The notes below the pieces were generated by a model that saw nothing but the letters and a program-made list of their open reading frames with translations, did not search any database and had not been told where the DNA came from. From Blastococcus colisei (lineage in GTDB: Bacteria; Actinomycetota; Actinomycetes; Mycobacteriales; Geodermatophilaceae), in NCBI RefSeq assembly GCF_006717095.1, contig NZ_VFQE01000002.1:124001-188000 (forward strand): DNA of 64,000 bases, given 5' to 3'. Position numbers and translations under genes: made by a program. Positions 8,647-17,300 of this stretch are shown in pieces (the first letter of the stretch is position 1; the number at the start of each line of letters is the position of its first letter).

Positions 8647-10448
8647 TGGAGCTCGAGCGGCACGAGTACGACGTCGTCGTCGTCGGGGCGGGAGGTGCAG
8701 GCCTCCGGGCCGCGATCGAAGCCCACGAGAACGGCGCGCGGACGGCGGTGGTGTGCAAGTCGCTGCTCGGCAAGGCGCACACGGTCATGGCCGAGGGCGG
8801 GATCGCCGCGGCGATGGCCAACCTGTACCCGGAGGACAACTGGCGGGTGCACTTCCGGGACACCATGCGCGGCGGCAAGATGCTCAACCACTGGCGGATG
8901 GCGCAGCTGCACGCGCAGGAGGCGCCGGACCGGGTGCGCGAACTGGAGGACTGGGGCGCGCTGTTCGACCGGACGGCGGACGGCCTGATCAGCCAGCGCG
9001 ACTTCGGCGGCCACCGGTACGCCCGCCTCGCCCACGTCGGCGACCGCACCGGGCTCGAGCTGATCCGCACCCTCCAGCAGCGCACCGTCGCACTCGGCAT
9101 CGACGTCTACATGGAGTGCACGGTCACCCGGCTCATGACCGATGCCGACGGCGTGACCGGGGCCTTCGGGTACTGGCGCGAGTCGGGCCGCTTCGTCGCC
9201 TGGCAGGCGCCGTCGGTCGTGCTCGCCACGGGCGGGATCGGCAAGTCCTACAAGGTGACGTCGAACTCCTGGGAGTACACCGGCGACGGCCACTCGCTGG
9301 CGCTGCAGGCCGGCGCGACGCTGGTGAACATGGAGTTCGTCCAGTTCCATCCGACCGGGATGGTGTGGCCGCCGTCGGTCCGCGGGATCCTGGTCACCGA
9401 GAGCGTGCGGGGCGACGGCGGGATCCTGAAGAACTCCGCCGGCAACCGCTTCATGTTCGACTACATCCCCGACTTCTTCCGCAAGGAGACGGCGGAGACC
9501 GAGGCCGAGGCCGACCGCTGGTACGACGACAAGAAGAACAACCGGCGGCCACCCGAACTGCTCCCGCGCGACGAGGTCGCCCGGGCCATCAACAGCGAGG
9601 TGAAGGCCGGCCGGGGCACTCCCCACGGCGGCGTGTTCCTGGACATCGCCTCGCGCCGGTCGGCGGAGTACATCCGCAAGCGGCTGCCCTCGATGTACCA
9701 CCAGTTCAAGGAGCTGGCCGAGGTCGACATCACGGCCGAGGCGATGGAGGTCGGGCCGACCTGCCACTACGTGATGGGCGGGGTGGAGGTCGAGCCCGAC
9801 ACCGAGGCGGCGCGGGTGCCGGGGTTGTTCGCGGCCGGTGAGGTCGCCGGGGGGATGCACGGCTCGAACCGGCTCGGCGGCAACTCGCTGTCCGACCTGC
9901 TGGTCTTCGGACGACGGGCAGGCCTGGCCGCGGCCGAGCACGCGCTGAAGCGCATCGACCGGATCGCGCTCGCCGACGACGCACTCGCGGACGCCGCCCG
10001 TGCAGCCCTCGCGCCCTTCGACCGGGAGGGCGGCGAGAACCCGTACACCGTGCAGCACGACCTGCAGCAGACGATGCACGACCTGGTCGGCATCATCCGG
10101 ACGGCACCGGAGATGGAGCAGGCCCTCGAGCGCATCGCCGCGCTCAAGGAGCGGGTGGCGAACCTGTCGGTCGAGGGCCACCGGCAGTACAACCCCGGCT
10201 GGCACCTGGCGCTGGACCTGCCGCACATGCTGGTCGTCAGCGAGTGCATCGCCCGGGCGGCGCTCGAGCGGCAGGAGAGCCGGGGCGGGCACACCCGCGA
10301 CGACTTCCCCGCCACCGACGCGGACTGGGCACGGACGAACCTGATCTGCTCGCAGGCACCGGACGGCACGGTGGCGCTGACCCGCCAGCCCCTCCCCCAG
10401 ATGCCGGCCGAGCTCGCCGAGGTCTTCGAGGAGGTCTCGGCGCCATGA
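8646..10448 (+). CDS. sdhA: Succinate dehydrogenase / fumarate reductase flavoprotein subunit
   Basis: 600 residues. The FAD-binding GAGGAGLRAA motif follows YDVVVV at the N-terminus; the HTVMAEGGIAAAM segment carries the His expected to bind FAD covalently. Further landmarks are FVQFHPTG, the substrate-site HGSNRLGGNSL, and a C-terminal cap domain. It oxidises succinate to fumarate in the TCA cycle and passes electrons to SdhB. Start and stop overlap sdhC by 1 nt and sdhB by 4 nt (ATGA), so the three genes form one translationally coupled operon. Confidence 0.95.
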   Translation: MELERHEYDVVVVGAGGAGLRAAIEAHENGARTAVVCKSLLGKAHTVMAEGGIAAAMANLYPEDNWRVHFRDTMRGGKMLNHWRMAQLHAQEAPDRVRELEDWGALFDRTADGLISQRDFGGHRYARLAHVGDRTGLELIRTLQQRTVALGIDVYMECTVTRLMTDADGVTGAFGYWRESGRFVAWQAPSVVLATGGIGKSYKVTSNSWEYTGDGHSLALQAGATLVNMEFVQFHPTGMVWPPSVRGILVTESVRGDGGILKNSAGNRFMFDYIPDFFRKETAETEAEADRWYDDKKNNRRPPELLPRDEVARAINSEVKAGRGTPHGGVFLDIASRRSAEYIRKRLPSMYHQFKELAEVDITAEAMEVGPTCHYVMGGVEVEPDTEAARVPGLFAAGEVAGGMHGSNRLGGNSLSDLLVFGRRAGLAAAEHALKRIDRIALADDALADAARAALAPFDREGGENPYTVQHDLQQTMHDLVGIIRTAPEMEQALERIAALKERVANLSVEGHRQYNPGWHLALDLPHMLVVSECIARAALERQESRGGHTRDDFPATDADWARTNLICSQAPDGTVALTRQPLPQMPAELAEVFEEVSAP

Positions 10449-11200
10449 GCTACGACGCGACGTTCCGGGTCTGGCGCGGCGACGCCGAGGGCGGCGACCT
10501 GCAGTCGTTCACGGTGGCGGTGAACGAGGGCGAGGTGGTGCTCGACGTCATCCATCGGCTGCAGTCGACCCAGGCCGGTGACCTCGCCGTCCGGTGGAAC
10601 TGCAAGGCCGGCAAGTGCGGCTCGTGCAGCGCGGAGATCAACGGCCGCCCACGGCTGATGTGCATGACGCGGATGAGCACGTTCGGCGAGGACGAGACGG
10701 TGACGGTCACCCCGCTGCGCACCTTCCCGGTCATCCGAGACCTCGTCACCGACGTGTCGTTCAACTACGAGCAGGCCTCGCGGATACCGGCGTTCACGCC
10801 GAAGTCCCGCGAGGAGGACGGCAACCACCGGATGCAGCAGGTGGACGTCGAGCGCTCGCAGGAGTTCCGCAAGTGCATCGAGTGCTGGCTCTGCCAGGAC
10901 ACCTGCCACGTCCTCCGTGACCACGAGGGGAACAAGGCGGCGTTCTCCGGGCCGCGCTTCATGATCCGGCTGGCCGAGCTCGACATGCACCCGCTGGACA
11001 CCGTGGACCGCCGCGACGCGGCCCAGGACGACTTCGGGCTCGGTTACTGCAACATCACCAAGTGCTGCAGCGAGGTGTGCCCCGAGGGCATCCACCTCAC
11101 CGACAACGGCATCATCCCGCTGAAAGAGCGGGTGGTGGACCGGAAGTTCGACCCGCTCACCTGGCTGGGTTCGAGGATCGGGCGCCGTCCCGAAGACTGA
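10445..11200 (+). CDS. sdhB: Succinate dehydrogenase / fumarate reductase iron-sulfur subunit
   Basis: 251 residues. Three cysteine clusters are complete: CKAGKCGSC with a later C for the [2Fe-2S] centre, CIECWLCQDTC for the [4Fe-4S] centre and CNITKCCSEVCPEG for the [3Fe-4S] centre. It relays electrons from SdhA flavin to quinone at the anchor. It overlaps sdhA by ATGA and ends the operon; the downstream transporter begins 39 nt later with its own ribosome site. Confidence 0.95.
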   Translation: MSYDATFRVWRGDAEGGDLQSFTVAVNEGEVVLDVIHRLQSTQAGDLAVRWNCKAGKCGSCSAEINGRPRLMCMTRMSTFGEDETVTVTPLRTFPVIRDLVTDVSFNYEQASRIPAFTPKSREEDGNHRMQQVDVERSQEFRKCIECWLCQDTCHVLRDHEGNKAAFSGPRFMIRLAELDMHPLDTVDRRDAAQDDFGLGYCNITKCCSEVCPEGIHLTDNGIIPLKERVVDRKFDPLTWLGSRIGRRPED

Positions 11201-11239
11201 GCGCGGGCCGCGCCTCGGGGCGTGGGAGGATCCGGTCCC

Positions 11240-12451
11240 GTGCGACTTCTCGGGCGGGGTGACCTCCCCCGCGAGGTCGGGGTCCTGGCCGTCATCGCGT
11301 TCGTCGTCGCCCTCGGCTTCGGCATCGTGGCGCCGGCCATCCCGATCTTCGCCCGGAACTTCGGGGTCGGGACGACGGCGGTCGGGCTGGCCGTCAGCGC
11401 CTTCGCCTTCTTCCGGTTCGTGTCGGCATTCAGCGGCGGCACGCTGGTCGAGCGGTTCGGCGAGCGGGTGGTGCTCACCGCGGGGCTGGGAATCGTCGCC
11501 GTCACCACCGGGCTCGCCGGACTGGCGAGCAACTTCCCGGTGTTCCTCGCCCTCCGCGCGGCGGGCGGGGTGGGCAGCGCGATGTTCACCGTCTCCGCGC
11601 TGTCCCTGCTGCTGCGCGTCGCCCCGCCCTCGCACCGGGGACGGGCGGCGGCCACCTGGCAGGGCGGCTTCATCCTGGGCGGCATCGCGGGCCCGGCGGC
11701 GGGCGGTCTGCTGGCCGAGCTCTCCCCCCGGCTGCCGTTCTTCCTGTACGCCGGCTTCCTGCTGGTCGCCGGGGCGGTGGGGCTGGCGCTGCTGCGCACG
11801 GCTCCCACGGCGACCGACCCGGGCGAGGTCCCGGTGCAGAGCGGGCCGGACCTCGACGCGGGCCCGGTCTCGCTGCGCACGGCATTCCGCTCACGGGTCT
11901 ACATCGCCGCTCTCATCGCCAATCTGGGCGTCGGGTGGGTGCTGTTCGGCGTCCGCAACTCCCTGGTCCCGCTGTACGTGACCGAGGAGCTGGGCCGCAC
12001 CGTCGCCTGGGCGGGTGCGGGGCTGCTGGCCGGCTCCCTCGCGCAGGCGATCGCGCTGCTCGGGTCGGGCCGGCTGGTCGACGGCTGGGGACGACGTCCC
12101 TCGCTGATCCTCGGGTCGACCATCGCCACCGCCTCGATGGCCATCCTGGTGCTACCGCCGGCGATCGGCGCGTTCCTCTTCTCCATGGCCCTGTTCGGCG
12201 TGGCCGCCTCGCTCCTGGCCAGCGCGCCGGCGGCGCTGGTCGGTGACGTCAGCCCGGCCCGGGGCGGCCGCGTGGTGGCGGTGTTCCAGATGTCGGCCGA
12301 CCTCGGCGCCGTCGCCGGTCCGCTGGTCGCCGGCTGGCTGACCGACGTGGCGTCCTTCCAGGTGGCCTTCGCGGTCAGCGCCGTCGTCCTGGGCGCGGGC
12401 CTCCTCAGTGCGCTGGCGATGCGACCGCAGAAGCGCGCCACGGCGGCCTGA
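11240..12451 (+). CDS. MFS transporter
   Basis: 403 residues from GTG 11240, which has GGGAGGA 7 nt upstream. Twelve hydrophobic segments in two halves are visible, with the cytoplasmic loop motif after the second helix (GGTLVERFGERVVL) typical of major facilitator antiporters and a matching loop in the second half (SGRLVDGWGRRPSL). The family exports drugs or metabolites by proton exchange; the substrate is unknown. It lies 39 nt downstream of sdhB but is probably functionally separate. Confidence 0.85.
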   Translation: MRLLGRGDLPREVGVLAVIAFVVALGFGIVAPAIPIFARNFGVGTTAVGLAVSAFAFFRFVSAFSGGTLVERFGERVVLTAGLGIVAVTTGLAGLASNFPVFLALRAAGGVGSAMFTVSALSLLLRVAPPSHRGRAAATWQGGFILGGIAGPAAGGLLAELSPRLPFFLYAGFLLVAGAVGLALLRTAPTATDPGEVPVQSGPDLDAGPVSLRTAFRSRVYIAALIANLGVGWVLFGVRNSLVPLYVTEELGRTVAWAGAGLLAGSLAQAIALLGSGRLVDGWGRRPSLILGSTIATASMAILVLPPAIGAFLFSMALFGVAASLLASAPAALVGDVSPARGGRVVAVFQMSADLGAVAGPLVAGWLTDVASFQVAFAVSAVVLGAGLLSALAMRPQKRATAA

Positions 12452-12460
12452 CGGCCGGGG

Positions 12461-12679
12461 TCACTCCTCCTCGGCCGCAGCCCGGCGCTCGGCGCCGGTC
12501 TCGCCCGCGTAGCCGACGTCCTGACCCGACGTCCGGCCGACGAACGTCCCGGACCCGCCGGTGCCCGTGGTGCCGGCCGCATCCGGCTGGTCGCTCTCCT
12601 CGCCGCCGGTGGCCCGGGACAGCGCCTGGGCGTCGTCGCGGTCGACGTCCTCCTCGCCCGGGCGGGGGTCGGTGCTCAC
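12461..12679 (-). CDS. Small acidic hypothetical protein
   Basis: 72 residues, strongly acidic and disordered in appearance (GEEDVDRDDAQ, EERRAAAEEE-like tail). Its start overlaps the stop of the carbonic-anhydrase-like gene by 4 nt (ATGA), so it is translated as the second gene of that pair. The overlap supports it being real. No family is recognised. Confidence 0.55.
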   Translation of the reverse strand: MSTDPRPGEEDVDRDDAQALSRATGGEESDQPDAAGTTGTGGSGTFVGRTSGQDVGYAGETGAERRAAAEEE

Positions 12680-13254
12680 GGCATGCCGTCGTCGAAGAAC
12701 GTGCCCGCCGGGGGCAGGGGGCGGCGGATCACCGGCCGCACCTTGCGGGCCGCCGGCAGCCGGACGGTGTAGCTCTCGGCGTTGCCGCGGATGTGGGCGA
12801 GGTCGTCGTCGGTGGCCTCCCGGACCACCGCGGCCGGGATACCGGCCACCACCGAGCGAGGGGGCACGGTCGTGTTCGGCGTGACGACGGCGCCGGCGGC
12901 GACGATCGAGCCGGATCCGATGCGCGCCCCGTTCATGACGACGCTGCCCATGCCGACGAGGACGTCGTCGTCGATCTGGGCGCCGTGCAGCACGACACGG
13001 TGCCCCACCGTGACCCCGCGGCCGATCGTCAGGGGGAAGCCGGGATCGGAGTGGAGCGAGCAGCCGTCCTGCACGTTGGAGTCGGGGCCGATGACGATCG
13101 CCTCCTCGTCGGCGCGGGCGACGGCGCCGTACCAGATGCTCGACCGCGCGCCGAGCGTGACGGCCCCGACCACCACCGCCGTCGGCGCGACGAACGCCTC
13201 CTCGTCGATCTTCGGCGCACCGAAGTGCAGCTCCGCGACGTAGTTGTCAGCCAT
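12676..13254 (-). CDS. Gamma-carbonic-anhydrase-family hexapeptide-repeat protein
   Basis: 192 residues. A left-handed beta-helix of hexapeptide repeats (VVGAVTLGARSSIWYGAVARAD, VTVGHRVVLHGAQIDDDVLVGMGSVVMNGARI) covers most of the chain. His residues in VGHRVVLHG and the upstream SLHSD segment match the metal ligands of gamma-class carbonic anhydrases (PaaY/YrdA group). The reaction could be CO2 hydration, but many members show weak or no activity. It is co-translated with the small acidic gene downstream. Confidence 0.8.
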   Translation of the reverse strand: MADNYVAELHFGAPKIDEEAFVAPTAVVVGAVTLGARSSIWYGAVARADEEAIVIGPDSNVQDGCSLHSDPGFPLTIGRGVTVGHRVVLHGAQIDDDVLVGMGSVVMNGARIGSGSIVAAGAVVTPNTTVPPRSVVAGIPAAVVREATDDDLAHIRGNAESYTVRLPAARKVRPVIRRPLPPAGTFFDDGMP

Positions 13255-13344
13255 CCCGCGCCTCCCGGTCGTCCTCGCGGCAGTCTTGCGGAGATGTGCG
13301 CGTTCGAGGAGGGGATCGGCCGCGGCCCGCGAGCGGCAGGGTGC

Positions 13345-13980
13345 CTATGCCGCCGTCGTGAAGCGGTCCGCTGCAGGACCCTCGAGGCGCCCGGCCGCGA
13401 TGCGCCGGCCGCAGAGGAGCAGCAGCAGGTCCTGCGCCCGCCCCTGGACGGGCTCCCCGCTGCCGTGGGACCAGGCGATGTCGGTGGCGCGGAGCTCCAC
13501 CCCGCCGACGTCCACGCCGAAGAAGGCGACGTTCTTCGGCCGCAGCCCGGCGAGCACCATGCCGACCCGTTCGGGCGAGGCGGCGTCGTCGAGGCCCAGG
13601 GGCGTCGACACGTCCAGGCCGTGGATGACGTCGTGGGACAGCGCGCCCAGCGGTCCGCCGCCCGGTGGGGACCACGGGTGCTCGATGTTGTCGCGCAGCG
13701 ACTCCCAGAGCTGGGCGGAGGACAGCACCTGGGCGTCGATGCGCGCCCTGCGGTCGGCCAGGCGGTCGAAGCTCCCCCGGGCCTTGACCATCTCCCACGC
13801 CACCCTGGGGAGCGAGTACCGGAAGGGCATCGTGATGTGTGCCAGCACCTCCCTCACCCGCCAGCCCGCGCACAGGCTGGGACGGTCCCAGTCCTGTTCC
13901 GACAGGGAGGAGTACAGGGCCACCTGCGCGCGCCGTTCCGCCGCGACGGCCGCCCTGATCCCGATGTCCATCTCTGCCAT
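13345..13980 (-). CDS. TIGR03083/DinB-like (mycothiol-dependent maleylpyruvate isomerase type) protein
   Basis: 211 residues from the ATG at 13980, preceded by GAGGAGGAC. The N-terminal half (SEQDWDRPSLCAGWRVREVLAHI) is the DinB-like four-helix domain of the MDMPI/TIGR03083 family; HIT and the later HDVIHGLD segment carry the His residues that bind a divalent metal in this family. Members use mycothiol as cofactor or have unknown substrates. The exact reaction is undetermined. Confidence 0.75.
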   Translation of the reverse strand: MAEMDIGIRAAVAAERRAQVALYSSLSEQDWDRPSLCAGWRVREVLAHITMPFRYSLPRVAWEMVKARGSFDRLADRRARIDAQVLSSAQLWESLRDNIEHPWSPPGGGPLGALSHDVIHGLDVSTPLGLDDAASPERVGMVLAGLRPKNVAFFGVDVGGVELRATDIAWSHGSGEPVQGRAQDLLLLLCGRRIAAGRLEGPAADRFTTAA

Positions 13981-14085
13981 GTCGTCCTCCTCGGGCCGCC
14001 CGACGGGCGATGCACACGGGCTTCGCAGGGAAGGACTCTGTGTCCAGCGGCTACTCATCGGTGCGCATCGGCCGGGAGGGCCGGG

Positions 14086-14466
14086 TCACGCCCGGGGAGG
14101 CGTCGTGCGGGCGTCGGAGACCCGGGCGTGGATGCGCCCGACCATCTGCTCCAGCGGGCTCGGTTCGTCACCCGGGCGGAGCGGCCCGGACGGCATGAGC
14201 ACCCAGAGCAGCAGGTACACGACGATGCCGGCGCCGCCCGCCACCGTGAGGCCGACGAAGCCGACTCGCCACAGCACCGGGTCGATGCCGCTGTACTCGG
14301 CGAGGCCCCCGGAGACGCCGCCGATCATCCGGTCGGTGCCCGCCGTCGCCAAACCGGTGGTCGACGGACTCGAGGCGTCGGCCTGCGGGCTGCTCGTCCG
14401 GGCGACCGCGGCCCAGGACTTCCCGTCCACGCCCGAGGCCGTGCGGTGCGAGGAGTGCGCCCGCAT
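14086..14466 (-). CDS. PspC-domain membrane protein
   Basis: 126 residues. A PspC domain spans about 45-105: MIGGVSGGLAEYSGIDPVLWR followed by a hydrophobic helix (VAGGAGIVVYLLLWVLMP). PspC proteins act at the membrane in envelope-stress responses. The start is uncertain because the first 40 residues are low-complexity. It is divergent from the short gene at 14554. Confidence 0.75.
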   Translation of the reverse strand: MRAHSSHRTASGVDGKSWAAVARTSSPQADASSPSTTGLATAGTDRMIGGVSGGLAEYSGIDPVLWRVGFVGLTVAGGAGIVVYLLLWVLMPSGPLRPGDEPSPLEQMVGRIHARVSDARTTPPRA

Positions 14467-14553
14467 CGCCGGCTGAGGCCAGGGGCACGCGCCTTGCCGG
14501 AACCGGCGGGGCCGCAGCAGGATCGAGCGCCCGATGTGGAGAGGGACTCGATC

Positions 14554-14763
14554 ATGGCGGCGAACTCCCGGATCAAGCCGGTCGAGCGAGCCACCCAGCG
14601 GACGTGGGACGAGTGGCTGCGGTTCATGGACGGCAGTGAGCCGAACAAGAACGGGACGGCGTCGCTCGTGGTCGACCAGATGGGTCTGCAGACGCTGGAA
14701 TTGAACGAGGAGGCCCGGGAGCGGTGGGCCTCGATCGTCCGCCGGTTCCTGGAGACCACGTAG
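14554..14763 (+). CDS. Small hypothetical protein
   Basis: 69 residues from the ATG at 14554 with GAGAGG upstream. The sequence is charged and helical (TQRTWDEWLRFMDG, EEARERWASIVRRFLETT) and lacks signal or membrane segments. It was not recognised as any characterised family. Balanced amino-acid use and a ribosome site support a real gene. Confidence 0.55.
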   Translation: MAANSRIKPVERATQRTWDEWLRFMDGSEPNKNGTASLVVDQMGLQTLELNEEARERWASIVRRFLETT

Positions 14764-15022
14764 TCGTCCGGGTACGGACGTCGGCGCCCCGACTGCTGGC
14801 GGCCCGCTCTCTGCCCGTGCCTGCGGTGCACGCTCTCGTCACGAACGGCGCGGTCGCCGCGCGGATCGACCCGGGCGGCGAGTTCGACGCGGCACCTTCG
14901 TCGTCGAGGACGGCCGGATCAGTCGATGTACGCCATGCGCGACCCGCACACAGTCGGCAGGCTCGACACGGTGGCCGAGCCGCGGCGGTGACGGAGGTCC
15001 GCGGCCTTGAGTCGGGAGCGAC

Positions 15023-16207
15023 GTGGAACGCAGCGAGATCCTCATCATCGGCGGCGGCAACGCCGGCATCTCCCTGGCGGCGCGGTTGATCCGCGACGGC
15101 GCCCGGGACGTCACCGTCGTGGCCCCTCAGCCGGTGCACCGGTACAAGCCGCTGCTCAACTACGTCGGCGCCGGCCAGGCGACGATGGCGGACCTCGAGC
15201 GCCCGATGGCCGACGTCGTCCCGGACGGGTGCAGATGGATCCGGGACAGCGTGGAGGCGGTCGATCCAGCGGCCATGACCGTGCGCACGCGCGGCGGGCG
15301 CACGCTGCACGGTGCGACCCTCGTCATCTGCCCCGGTCTCGTGGAGGACTGGGAGGCCACGCCTGGACTGCAGCTGGCGTACGCCGACGGGTGGGCTGCT
15401 TCCACCTACGTGCCGGGCAGCGCCCCGCAGGTGTGGCCGAGGCTCTCGTCGCTGCGCGGTGGCGCGGTCGTCTTCACCGTGCCGCCGGAGCCGGCCTCCT
15501 GCGGTCCGACCGCGCTCAAGCCGCTCCTCATGGCGTGCGACCACTGGGAGCGCGCCGGGGTCCTCCCGAACTTCCAGGTCCGGCTCCTCCTGCCGGCCGC
15601 GAGCGCGACCGGGCTACCGGAGGCCGACCGGATCCTGGAGCGCACCTTCGCGGACTACGGCATCGAGGTGCTGCGCGAGGCGCGCGTCGAGAGTGTGGAG
15701 TGGGACGTGCACGCGCTGACGGTCGCGACGTCCACGGGCCGGCAGGTGCTCGAGGACGTCGTGTTCGCCCACGCCGTCCCGCACTACCGGGCTCCGCGGT
15801 GGATCGCGGACGCCAGCCTCGCCGTCCACGCGACCCCCGGCCTGGTCGACATCGACCCGCAGACGCTGCGATCGCGCCGGCACGAATCCATCTGGGCGAT
15901 CGGCGACGCCGCCGACGTGGGCACCCGTCCCTCGGGTGGAGCGCTCCGCAAGCAGGTCGACGTCCTGGCCCAGAACCTCATCGGCGGCGCGCGCGGGAAG
16001 GCGCTGCAGCGGTACGACGGGTACACCGTCATGCCCATCACCGTGAGCCGGCGGAAGCTGATGCTCAACGAGGTCGATCGCGACGGTCGAGCGCGCCCGT
16101 CGGTGCCCTTCCTGAACCCGTTCACGTCGCGCCGCTGGCAGTGGCTGTTCGACCGCTACGGGCTGCCGCAGGTCTACTGGCGCCGCATCCTCCGCGGACG
16201 GGTGTGA
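15023..16207 (+). CDS. FAD/NAD(P)-dependent oxidoreductase (sulfide:quinone reductase-like)
   Basis: 394 residues from a GTG start. The N-terminal dinucleotide-binding motif is ILIIGGGNAGISLAARL; a second FAD landmark, IWAIGDAADVGTRPSGG, lies near 292-308 as in sulfide:quinone oxidoreductases and type II NADH dehydrogenases. The C-terminal part (PFLNPFTSRRWQWLFDRYGLPQVYW) is aromatic and may bind the membrane. Cys residues of true SQR enzymes are not clearly in place, so the substrate is open. Its stop lies 11 nt from the left end of the integrated element. Confidence 0.8.
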   Translation: MERSEILIIGGGNAGISLAARLIRDGARDVTVVAPQPVHRYKPLLNYVGAGQATMADLERPMADVVPDGCRWIRDSVEAVDPAAMTVRTRGGRTLHGATLVICPGLVEDWEATPGLQLAYADGWAASTYVPGSAPQVWPRLSSLRGGAVVFTVPPEPASCGPTALKPLLMACDHWERAGVLPNFQVRLLLPAASATGLPEADRILERTFADYGIEVLREARVESVEWDVHALTVATSTGRQVLEDVVFAHAVPHYRAPRWIADASLAVHATPGLVDIDPQTLRSRRHESIWAIGDAADVGTRPSGGALRKQVDVLAQNLIGGARGKALQRYDGYTVMPITVSRRKLMLNEVDRDGRARPSVPFLNPFTSRRWQWLFDRYGLPQVYWRRILRGRV

Positions 16208-16217
16208 GCCGGCTCAG

Positions 16218-16232
16218 ACGTTGAAGCGGAAC
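16218..16232. repeat. Left attachment core of the integrated element
   Basis: The 15 bases acgttgaagcggaac occur here and again at 25055-25069, where they are the last codons of ychF. Read on the minus strand the left copy also encodes FRFNV followed by TGA, the displaced original 3' end of ychF. The pair therefore marks the left and right ends of an element integrated by the tyrosine recombinase at 23931. Confidence 0.8.
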
Positions 16233-16336
16233 GAATCCGGGGTCATCGGACGACGTTGGCAAGCGACGGATATAGCGGCTGAGCTGCACATATGCCGTTG
16301 GGCAAGATCGGCCGCGATGGGCGCTGATTGACCGTC

Positions 16337-16355
16337 TTGCGGACGGTGTGCGGAC
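16337..16355 (+). repeat. Left candidate integrase arm-site pair
   Basis: TTGCGGAC (16337) and GTGCGGAC (16348) lie 11 bp apart, start to start. The same pair with the same 11-bp spacing is found near the right end at 24989-25007. Directly repeated short motifs inside both ends of an element are what arm-type integrase sites look like. The function is inferred. Confidence 0.45.
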
Positions 16356-16486
16356 CGCCCGTGGCTCGGCTCGCCCCTCGTCCAGCCCGTGCGCTCAGTG
16401 TAGGCAGCTGCGCTGTCCAGCCGTGTCCTCCACGGGGTCCCCCTACCAGCCGAGCCTGAAAGGGCATGACCAGCTTCTCGATCTAG

Positions 16487-16615
16487 TTCCACCGGGGTAC
16501 CTGCGAGCTCGACATCACCGAGTTCCCCGGCGAGCACGCGGACGAGAAAGCTCCCGCCGTTCGCGTCGACGCGGAGATCGCCGGGATCAACGGTGATCTC
16601 CCGGTACTCTGCTGA
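16487..16615 (+). pseudogene. 3' remnant of an unrecognised gene upstream of the antitoxin
   Basis: A short frame opened by a TAG at 16484 encodes FHRGTCELDITEFPGEH and ends AGINGDLPVLC at TGA 16615, 3 nt before the antitoxin start. The composition looks like genuine coding sequence and the spacing looks like an operon, but there is no start codon or 5' part. It may be the tail of a gene cut when the element was assembled. No family is recognised. The rest of the 410-nt left end holds only the attachment core and arm-like repeats. Confidence 0.3.
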
Positions 16616-16617
16616 TC

Positions 16618-16878
16618 ATGAGTTCCGCCGACGGTTGGGACCTCACCGTCCCCGAGGACGCAGCCGAGTTGCTCGCCGAGCTACGCCGCCACGGCGTGCG
16701 GCCCGGCCAGCGCCTCCACGTGGTTCGCGCCTCGGACGATCAATCGCAGCAGTCGAGTGAGCCGACCGAGGGCTCGGCCACTGGCACACTCGACTTCATC
16801 GGCTCGGTGCACGGCGGCCCTGCCGACCTCTCCACCCGGACCGACGACTACCTCCGGCGGAGCTTCGGCCGCGAGTGA
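16618..16878 (+). CDS. Probable VapB-type antitoxin
   Basis: 86 residues. The N-terminal segment (WDLTVPEDAAELLAELRRHGVRPGQRLHVVRAS) resembles the AbrB/Phd-like DNA-binding parts of small antitoxins, and the C-terminal segment (TDDYLRRSFGRE) would be the toxin-binding tail. Its stop overlaps the start of the PIN-domain toxin by GTGA, the usual arrangement for a vapBC operon. The antitoxin assignment rests mainly on this context. Antitoxins of this kind usually repress their own promoter. Confidence 0.65.
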   Translation: MSSADGWDLTVPEDAAELLAELRRHGVRPGQRLHVVRASDDQSQQSSEPTEGSATGTLDFIGSVHGGPADLSTRTDDYLRRSFGRE

Positions 16879-17300
16879 TCCTCCTCGACACCAACCTGCT
16901 CGTCGCTGCCGCCAGGACCGCAGACACCAACCACCACAGCGCGGCGCGGCTGCTCGAGACCCTCGTCGAACCGCGACTGGTCCCGCCCACCGTGGTCGCT
17001 GAGGTCTGTTACCTGCTCAGCGAATGGGGTGGTCCGGACGCCGAGGTCCGGTTCCTGCGCGACTTCCGGCCGGGTGGCCTGCGCTTGGTCGAGCTGACCG
17101 ACACCGATGTCGCTCGGATGGCCGACCTTGCCGAGCGGTATGCCGACCTCCGCCTCGGCGGTACCGACGCGTCGATCATCGCCATCGCCGAGCGCCTCGG
17201 CATCCATCGCATCGCCACGTTCGATCGGCGGCACTTCACGGTCGTTCGCCCCGCACATGTCGAGGCGTTCACGCTCTTGCCTGAGGCCACGTCGTCCTGA
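16875..17300 (+). CDS. VapC-type PIN-domain ribonuclease toxin
   Basis: 141 residues. The PIN fold is marked by the N-terminal ILLDTNLLVAAA with the first acidic residue (D5), a glutamate in VVAEVCYLL, and GGTDASIIAIAERLG with the third acidic position; the ATFDRRHF segment is the usual fourth. VapC toxins cleave tRNA or rRNA and arrest growth when the antitoxin is degraded. Here the pair can stabilise the integrated element or act in defence. Confidence 0.85.
   Translation: MILLDTNLLVAAARTADTNHHSAARLLETLVEPRLVPPTVVAEVCYLLSEWGGPDAEVRFLRDFRPGGLRLVELTDTDVARMADLAERYADLRLGGTDASIIAIAERLGIHRIATFDRRHFTVVRPAHVEAFTLLPEATSS

Noticed and set aside
16348-16596. Plus-strand ORF of 82 codons at the left end of the element
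   Set aside because: Arg-rich shadow; an alternative frame over its end has a more natural composition.
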